Shown here: piece after piece, positions 57,612 through 64,000 of the stretch
How the letters are laid out: every line of letters starts with the position of its first letter
Position numbering within the stretch: position 1 is the first letter of the stretch
Source of the DNA: Drechslerella dactyloides
Taxonomy: Eukaryota > Ascomycota > Orbiliomycetes > Orbiliales > Orbiliaceae
Assembly: GCA_020064725.1 (NCBI GenBank)
Contig: JAGTWJ010000006.1
Span: forward strand, 930,001-994,000
DNA: 64,000 bases
Reading direction: 5' to 3'
Made by a program: the position numbers and the translations under genes
The notes under the pieces: generated by a model
Told to the model about the DNA's origin: nothing
The model's database searches: none
What the model saw: only the letters and a program-made list of their open reading frames with translations

Positions 57612-58799
57612 TCAAGCTATTCCAGGAGGGCGGATGGCTCTCAACCCTACGACCATGCCGCCAACGCTTGAAACTTCCCCCGCGTTCCGGCCCCATTGCA
57701 GATTGCCATACGCGATGCCAAACGTGTTGAAGTTCGGCGCCGACCAGCAGGTCACGGTGTAATCCCAATTGAAGCCGCAAGTGAGCGGGCTCATGCCGAA
57801 CTGGAAGTTCTGTGCCGCCCCGAAGATGACATTGTTGATGTTGGTCGGCACGCCCCCGGCGTAGAGCATGTAAGGCCAGAAGTCCGCGTTGATTCTCATC
57901 CGGCCGTTCGAGTGCAGGAGGATGCGCTCCGCTTTCGTGGGGTCAGTTGTCACCTCCAAGCTTAGGGTGTCGCCTGTGTATTGCTTGCGCTTAAGATATT
58001 GGTTCACGTAGAATTGCGGGCCGCTGGCGACCTGCAGGGCGAACATGGTGACCGTCTCCGTTGGGCCCGTGTAGATGGTCGTCTGGGTGACGGCGGTTGT
58101 GGTGACGGTTGCATCCGTGATGGGGAATTGGACGGTGGCGACAGTGATCGGGTCATGGTCTTCGGTTACGGTGGTGGTTTCGGAGACGGTGACGAAGGTG
58201 GTCGGTGTCTCGGCTGTGACTGTGATGACGGAGGGGACGCCGATGCAGGAGCAGGCGCTCGAGTAGCGCACTTTGCCAGAGCAGGCGGACGCATAGGTCG
58301 GGATGACGTTTCCGGGCTCCTGACGCTTGAAAAAGGGGCCGTCTACGGTGACGGTGCTCGTGAAGGTAGTAGGGAGTGTGATCGATTGGGTCGAGGGCAC
58401 CGTGCTGACAACCGTGATATGGATTGTATCCGTCCTGGTCACGCTAGGTTGATTGGTGAAGGTTGTCGGGACCGTTACCGTCGAGGCTATCGTCCTGTAT
58501 TTCTTGTCAGTCTCGTATCTATGGCTATTGAATAGAAGGATGCGTACACGGTTGGAGGGGTGTAGGTGGTGCGCCAGTAGGAAGTACAGTCCCTGTACCC
58601 TCTATCCGGGAACTGGGTAGCGATGACAGCTATATTCAAATATCCTGGTTAGAAATGCGATATTGATAGACGATTCGTATTCTGGAGACGTACCTCGGTA
58701 GCACAAGTCGGCAGCACAGGCTCTCGGCTTTAGGATCGAACCAGAGACAGCGGCCGCCGTCCCCAGTATTAAAACAGCGGAATCTAATAACTTGTGCAT
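57612..58799 (-). CDS. Secreted Thr/Val-rich, cysteine-containing protein of unknown function
   Basis: A 356-residue protein in three exons: 58799-58694, 58629-58548 and 58494-57612. A signal peptide (LLDSAVLILGTAAAVSG) is followed by a short Cys motif (CAADLCYRAVIATQF, RDCTSYW) of the kind often found at the N-terminus of secreted fungal proteins. Then come Thr/Val-rich stretches (STVTVPTTFT, TVTAETPTTFVTVSETTTVT) that are likely O-glycosylated. A Cys-containing segment (CSGKVRYSSACSCIG) separates two such stretches. The C-terminal 130 residues form a more globular region (FWPYMLYAGGVPTN, TCGFNWDYTVTCWSAPNF). I do not recognise an enzyme; a wall-associated or surface protein is inferred. No GPI signal is seen. 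Confidence 0.75.
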
Positions 58800-59934
58800 T
58801 GTTGAAAAAATGGCCCTAAAACTTGAGAGTGCACTGGCGACAGCCTCAAAGGCCGATCTATACGGTATTCAGCCATTCTTTATAGTTGTACAATGGGGAA
58901 AGTTATGGCGAAATTTTTTCTCCTTTATCTCGCATTGCCGTCAAAGTTCGGCTGCCAGCTGAGTTCCTCAGTGCGAAATGAGATGGGCGATATAATCGTG
59001 ATATTAACGTCGTGGCGTCGCGATAGCTCAGCCGCGGCGACAGCTCGACTTGGTGATTGGAGCGCTAGTCTCCGGAACACTGGTCGTTTGGAGCGCACGC
59101 GCACGCGATTCCAGATGAGCGAAAGCTTGACTCAGAAAACAAGCCTTTGGACACGTCCCCACTTTGTCACTTTGGGCAGCCCAGCAATGCAGGCCCCATT
59201 GCGGAGCTCAAAGGCAGGGGACAGTCCAGTCATTGCGAACCGCGACTTCGACGGGTACAGCTGACACATCTCGTATTCTGCTAAATATACAGACTTGTGG
59301 CACGGTCACCAGAAGACTAGTTCCGGGCACAAGATGGGCGGGGTCTGTACATCTGTTCCCGCTTCGGCTGGACTGCTGCTAGGCCGCCCCGACAGACCCC
59401 AGAAGAGGTTTGCGTTTGTGCATTCCGTGAGGATGAGTAAGTAGCGCGTGAACTCGACCCCTTGCACTTGAGGAATCCGGTATTCGTAGCTCTAGTACGC
59501 GACCCGAAGGTCTGTCGCGACGATGTGCAATCGGCCTGTTAAAAATATCAGCTTGGCTCAATGGCACAGCACATCATGCCGCGTTTGTTCGTCTGTATGA
59601 CGAGACGCGGGGCTCGGATTGGCTTTGGGACCTGCCTGTACGAAGTAGCTGCCCGATGCCGGGTGGCGGATGGGCGAGGGGCGTGGTTGTGGTGGAGATG
59701 CGAGAGACCGCAGCGCGGAAGGAGAAGGAGGCTGTGACTGTTCGAACAGACACAATATGCCGTCCCGCCTCGCTGGTGCTCACCTCAGACAGACGCCCCT
59801 CCGCGTTATATAACGGCGCCCGCCCGCCCAGCCGGGACCTCCTCTCCACAGCATCGTCGTCCATCAGCTCCTCCATCATCGCTTTGCATCTTCATCGTCG
59901 TCGAGCAGCATCGTCTCCCGGACCATTCGCTAGC
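58800..59934. other. Divergent intergenic region
   Basis: About 1.1 kb between two start codons. A good TATA box lies at 59806-59813, serving the proline-rich transglutaminase-fold gene. No other gene seen. Confidence 0.5.
59806..59813 (+). promoter_or_regulatory. TATA box of the transglutaminase-fold gene
   Basis: TTATATAA lies 122 bp before the ATG at 59935. The open frame continues upstream of it to 59656, so this element supports choosing the 59935 start. Confidence 0.5.
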
Positions 59935-61891
59935 ATGGAAGTCGCGGAGCCCGTCTCAATCGCCCAGCGCAAGGCCGCTCTCACGATGGGCCACATCCGC
60001 CCGGGTCCTCCCCTGAGCACGCCAGGATCTCGAGGGCCCCCTCCCCCACCGCCTGCGCGCCCACCGCGCGCTCCGTCCAGCGGGCCTCCTGACCTTCCCA
60101 AGAGGCCACCGCCCAGGTACACGTCTTCGGAATCTTCCGAATCTTCACCAAGAACTAGCGTGGATGGCCCGCCGGCTCGGCCCCCGCTACCTTCTCGACC
60201 TCCCCTACCGCCTCGAACATCGCAACCGGCCCCAACGTCTACAGGCCCGCCACCTCTACCCGGACGCCCGAAGCAAGCCCCTTCTCCAGCTCGTCCTGTC
60301 GCGCCTGCTCGTAACTCAACCTGGCACAACCAAACCACGGACAAGAACACGCACCGACTGCCTCCCCCGGACGCAATCCCACCACCAATTAGCTCCAACT
60401 CCTGGTCGAAGAACCCAGATCCAGCGTTGAAATCACTTCCAAAGCCGCCGCCCCGCAAACTCGGCCCCTCTGTTCCTTTTCGACCAAAACCTTTGCCTCG
60501 AATAGGATCCGAGCCATCTCCGGAAGCGCCAAGGGAGCCCCCAAACCTGCCAGACCGCACGAACTCCAGTCCCCACTTGTCCTTGCAACGTACCCCCGTC
60601 AATACAAATAGATCACCTTACAATATCCTCGAAGGCGGTTTCGGAGGCAAGAAGGGGAAGCTGCCGAGTCCTCCCCGCACCCCCGAGCTCCCAGCGGACA
60701 ACGTAGCCGCTCCTCATGACCCAACGCCCCCACCTATCAACATCGGTACGAAGCCGAAACCAGGCGGTCCACCTCCACTCCCTGCGGCACGACCCACCGT
60801 CTCCCACGCGCAAAGCGTCCAACGAACCAATGGAGTCTGTCTCAAGTGTAGAGACTTCTCGCAGCCGGACGCCCATGCTGCCATGTTCCCGAGGCATGCC
60901 TATAACGACGTTCAGCGTCTAGCCTTAGATCTTACGGCGCCTTTCGAATCTGCAACGGACAAAGCACGAGGTGAGGAACAATTCTACCATTCTCAGACGC
61001 ACCACGTAAACTTATGCTAACTTCCGTCGCACAGTGATCTTCACATGGCTGCACCACAATGTGGTCTATGACGTCCAGGGCTTCTTCAACAACACTGTCA
61101 AGCCATCGACGCCAGCCAGCACTCTCAAAACTGGCCTGGCTGTTTGCGAGGGATACGCAGGTCTATTCGCTGCAATGGCAGTATATGCTGGATTGGAGGC
61201 GATCGTAGTCAGCGGACATGGCAAAGGTTATGGCTGGACCGAGACCGACAAGAGCTATGTCCCGCCGTTCAAAGGCAATCACGCATGGAACGCTTGCCGC
61301 ATCGACGGCGGCGAGTGGCATTTGATCGACCCCTGCTGGGGCGCTGGCCATCTGGATTCCCAGAAGAACACTTACAATCAGACGTTTGATCCTGAGCACT
61401 TTACGGGAACCAATGAGGAATTCGGGAAGCGCCATTACCCAGCGGAATCAGAGTACCAGTTCCTGGACAGGCCTATAACCTGGGAACAGTATTTCCTCAT
61501 GCAGGAGGATGCCCCAACAATGTTCTGCCATATGAGCAATGCTGAGTTCAACTATGGCAAGAATACGGTCGAGCCTCGTCAGAGAGTATTGAGTCCGTAT
61601 AAGCGCCACAATTTTAGACTCGCTGGCATCTGCGAGCACACAGCTGCCACCACGCAATGGCTTCTTCTACTCGGCAATGGGCAAGACGAAGAAGTCATGG
61701 AGTCTGACGGGAGGGGAGGTCTTGTCGGCAGCATTGCCGCTGGTGCCAGTGGCACGAAGGTCCAGATCCGTGCGGTCCAGACTTTCAATCAGGAATCTGG
61801 CAAGGGGCTTACGCGTAAGCGGTGGGAAGATAGACACAAAGGTGGGTGGAGCTGCTCTACCGTCAGCATCTGCGAGTGGGTTGTTGGATAG
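59935..61891 (+). CDS. Proline-rich transglutaminase-fold protein (Cyk3-like)
   Basis: A 630-residue protein from exons 59935-60970 and 61035-61891. The first half is a disordered proline-rich region with many PPxP-type motifs (PPPPPPARPPRAP, PPLPSRPPLPPRT) that could bind SH3 domains. The second half is a transglutaminase-core fold as in Cyk3/kyphoscoliosis peptidase: VIFTWLHHNVVYDVQGFF, TGLAVCEGYAGLFAAM (Cys383), NHAWNACRIDG (His428) and WHLIDPCWGAGH (Asp444). A Cys-His-Asp triad is thus in place. Cyk3 links actomyosin ring and septum formation in yeasts and there carries an SH3 domain; none is visible here, but polyproline ligands are. Cytokinesis or septation is the inferred role; enzymatic activity is untested. 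Confidence 0.85.
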
Positions 61892-62463
61892 GCTCTTTCT
61901 TTCTTTTGTCTACATTTTGAAGCATCTTGTTGAGAGTAGTTTGGCATGGCACTGAGAGTAGTGGTTTTAATGGGGGCATGGACATGCATGGCGCATATAT
62001 CCTTTTGGCGATGGTTAGCTGTTTTCTGTCTTTTGATTGCTCAGGGTTCATTTTTCAGTATTGGGTAACGGCGCCCATGGAGTGTACGACGGCATGGGCA
62101 TGAGCGGCAGATCTTAATGTATAGTATAACATTATTTCCTGTTCCATCTATCCTTCTAGAATAGAAAACGACAAAAGCCAATTGTACAGGCCGATGCCGG
62201 TGCTGTATTTCCAATTTTCGATATCTATCCCGGACAGAAGTAATTGCAACCCAAACCAGTACCTACTCCAAACCCCGACCGCTTTTGATACTAAAGTCTT
62301 AGCCCCCCATCTGTACACTTAATTCCAGAATAAAGCCAAACGCACGTAAAGTACCCGTATTCGACATCTGCGCAACCGCATGCACGCCGGCATGCATGCA
62401 CAAGGCCGACCCAATAACCACGACGCAATCAACCGCAATGACAATATGAAGCCATACACTCAA
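61892..62463. other. Convergent 3' intergenic region, no gene seen
   Basis: About 570 bp, rather AT-rich, with GCATGCATGC-like sequence near 62380-62400. No coding frame supported. Confidence 0.45.
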
Positions 62464-63012
62464 TCATCTACACGCACAACAGCAGAACGAGCACGCCCTG
62501 CAGAAAATGCACCCCTGCGGAGAAGTACTCAATTCTGAAGCCTGATCATCAACTTCCTCATGTAGTCTCGACGCGTTCGAAACGACCATAGATGGTTGTA
62601 TACTCGGCGACACTTCAGCCACCGTGTCGGTTACATCGTCGACAGGTCCATCTGCCCCGTGAGCATCCGCGTCAGCCAGTATCATACTCGGTATTGTTGA
62701 CAGTTTCCACTGTTCGTCGCCGATATCCGAGTGTAGCCCGGCGGGTATGCCGGTCGTTGCGACGGCCCTCTGGTGAGGTACCTTGCGATTGCGGTTGGCC
62801 ATGGCGGGTGGCAATTTGGCGAAGGCGCCGTCTGAACCGGGTGGCTCCAGTACTTGCAGGTATTTGGGGTCCTGTTGCAGCGGGGGGTTGGCGAGGGCAG
62901 AGCTGACGGGGTAGGCAAAGTCACGGACCTTGACCTGCGGGGGGGATAATTTTCTCAGGCTGTGCATTAGCTCGAGGGCGGATGGCGGCTGGCCTACTGG
63001 GCTTTGCGACAT
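62464..63012 (-). CDS. Hypothetical protein with Cys-rich C-terminus
   Basis: A single open frame of 182 residues that I do not recognise. It has no signal peptide or membrane helix. The N-terminal part (ALELMHSLRKLSPPQVKVRD) is Pro/Ser-rich, and the middle is acidic with Asp/Ala (ADADAHGADGPVDD). The last 16 residues are GCIFCRACSFCCCACR, with seven cysteines. Such a tail is a typical palmitoylation cluster that could anchor the protein to membranes; metal binding is the other option. That the frame is intact over 549 bp, starts with a good Met and ends in a structured tail favours a real gene, but without a homologue this stays tentative. Confidence 0.5.
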   Translation of the reverse strand: MSQSPVGQPPSALELMHSLRKLSPPQVKVRDFAYPVSSALANPPLQQDPKYLQVLEPPGSDGAFAKLPPAMANRNRKVPHQRAVATTGIPAGLHSDIGDEQWKLSTIPSMILADADAHGADGPVDDVTDTVAEVSPSIQPSMVVSNASRLHEEVDDQASELSTSPQGCIFCRACSFCCCACR

Positions 63013-63850
63013 TTCTTATATGCGTAGGCGAGCGGATTAAATTGTCTGTTCGAGGGTGATATACGGTAACCGGTAGATTGATGCGTGTAGCGTATCAGTT
63101 GGTTGGGGATATCGTGCAGGAGGAAGTTGATGGATCTTGGTTACCAGTTGCGGAGGTGCATCTAGATTGAGGCATCCGGATGGTGAGAAACGCCTGAGCC
63201 AGGTACACGCCGCTTAGTATATCAGTCGCCATCCGCATTAGACACGCATTTTTGCCATGTAAATCGACGTGACTTCGGCCCGTCAAACCGGCCGCATATC
63301 TATCTAGAGCTGATGTTGTTATTCTCAAGATGTGCAATGTCGCTCCGCAGCGCAATACGTGCATCACGCGTTAAAGCCTCATTTCGAATTCACCCGGACA
63401 GCCAATCGCAGCTGCCTGCACCAGCAATACAGATGAGACATGCTGTTTCGAGCTGTTCGACGTCTCGTAATCGTGACTAAGCATCCAGCGGCCATATATT
63501 TGATGAAGCCCTTGTCGTGGGAAATGCGTTGCCTTGTTGCATTCGACCGCTCACGTTGCACAGAACTATTTTGGAAGAGTGCTTAAGCCCGGCGCTATAA
63601 ATGCCAGATGTCCCGAGTAGCACGGCATATAGACACATGGTTCTATGTATGATTTTGATCTCCAGTTTCTGAATGCGTACATTTCGGTGTACTTTCTAGC
63701 TCGCTATCCTTTCTGCTACTCATATATAGATCCAAAACGCCCGATCCTAACTATCCCACAAAAGAACGAGAACTGTCTAACTACGGTATATATTCCCGGA
63801 TCGACCGGACATTGAACCGACTGTGGACCGGCTGGTGCCGAGTATGACGA
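63013..63850. other. Intergenic region, no gene seen
   Basis: About 840 bp upstream of the hypothetical gene (minus) and downstream of the gene cut by the right edge (minus). A 90-codon minus frame at 63095-63367 has no recognisable features. TATAAA at 63594 is not followed by a gene on the plus strand. Confidence 0.45.
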
Positions 63851-64000
63851 CTACTCGTCTCTCCGAACGGCAAACTTCTCCAACCAGTCCCGAGCCTTAT
63901 TCACCAGCTCCGTCTCGTCGCTCACCTCGGCATCGGCTACCTCGACGGCCTTAGTGCACCATTCGATCGCCCAGCCACCTTTACCATCGGAGTCGTCCGC
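63851..64000 (-). CDS. C-terminal end of an unidentified protein (cut by right window edge)
   Basis: The frame is open from the window edge to a TAG at 63853-63851. It encodes a charged helical end (GGWAIEWCTKAVEVADAEVS, then LVNKARDWLEKFAVRRDE). The Trp/Ala spacing resembles a terminal TPR-like or helical-bundle segment, but the fragment is too short for a family call. Confidence 0.6.
   Translation of the reverse strand, partial: ADDSDGKGGWAIEWCTKAVEVADAEVSDETELVNKARDWLEKFAVRRDE

Noticed and set aside
59020..59065. Sequence resembling a tRNA A-box (GATAGCTCAGC)
   Set aside because: No matching B-box or cloverleaf could be formed downstream within tRNA length.
59656..59934. Longer start for the transglutaminase-fold protein
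   Set aside because: It would place the start upstream of a good TATA box at 59806 and adds Arg/Gly-rich sequence without family similarity.

Overview
This 64 kb window is nuclear DNA from a filamentous ascomycete (Pezizomycotina). I infer this from the short introns (mostly 50-110 bp, GTRNGT donors, CTRAY branch points, NAG acceptors), the monocistronic genes on both strands separated by 0.1-3 kb, and a gene set typical of the group: fungal RAV1, COG7 and COG8, an AT-hook protein, a NACHT-ankyrin STAND receptor, a GH16 glucanase, a heme-thiolate peroxidase and small secreted proteins. A closer placement (Eurotiomycetes seems likeliest) is only an impression. I see no rRNA, tRNA, CRISPR or transposon.

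Left part (1-33.7 kb) is housekeeping: RAV1 (cut by the left edge), a PDK1/Pkh-type kinase, a UBE2O-like E2, the SWI/SNF subunit Snf12/Ssr3, an ELL-associated factor (EAF), the tRNA pseudouridine synthase Deg1/Pus3, COG7, a PARP-UBE2Q fusion protein, COG8, a decayed crystallin-like secreted protein gene, a PRKRIP1 homologue and chaperonin subunit CCT3.

Middle part (34-43.5 kb): a NACHT/ankyrin NLR-like receptor, TGS1 and the Tls1/C9orf78 homologue on a shared 141-bp promoter, a DUF1264 protein and an ATZ/TRZ-type amidohydrolase.

Right part (44-64 kb) looks more accessory: a membrane-anchored GH16 glucanase, a chloroperoxidase-type enzyme, an AT-hook protein, a DJ-1/Hsp31-like protein, a gene-poor 2.9-kb stretch, a DHA2-type MFS transporter (with a 5-nt microexon and a GC-AG intron), a Thr-rich secreted protein, a proline-rich transglutaminase-fold (Cyk3-like) protein, a hypothetical protein with a Cys-rich tail, and the 3' end of an unknown gene at the right edge.

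Functional links: COG7 and COG8 (partners in the Golgi tethering complex) flank the PARP-E2 gene. TGS1 and Tls1 both serve splicing. Two unusual large E2 proteins lie about 10 kb apart. I found no co-directed gene cluster that would be a new metabolic pathway. The most unusual items are the PARP-UBE2Q fusion, the NLR-like receptor, the microexon/GC-AG splicing and the freshly broken secreted-protein gene. Exon coordinates are my own reconstruction; where they are given in full, exon lengths sum to a continuous reading frame.
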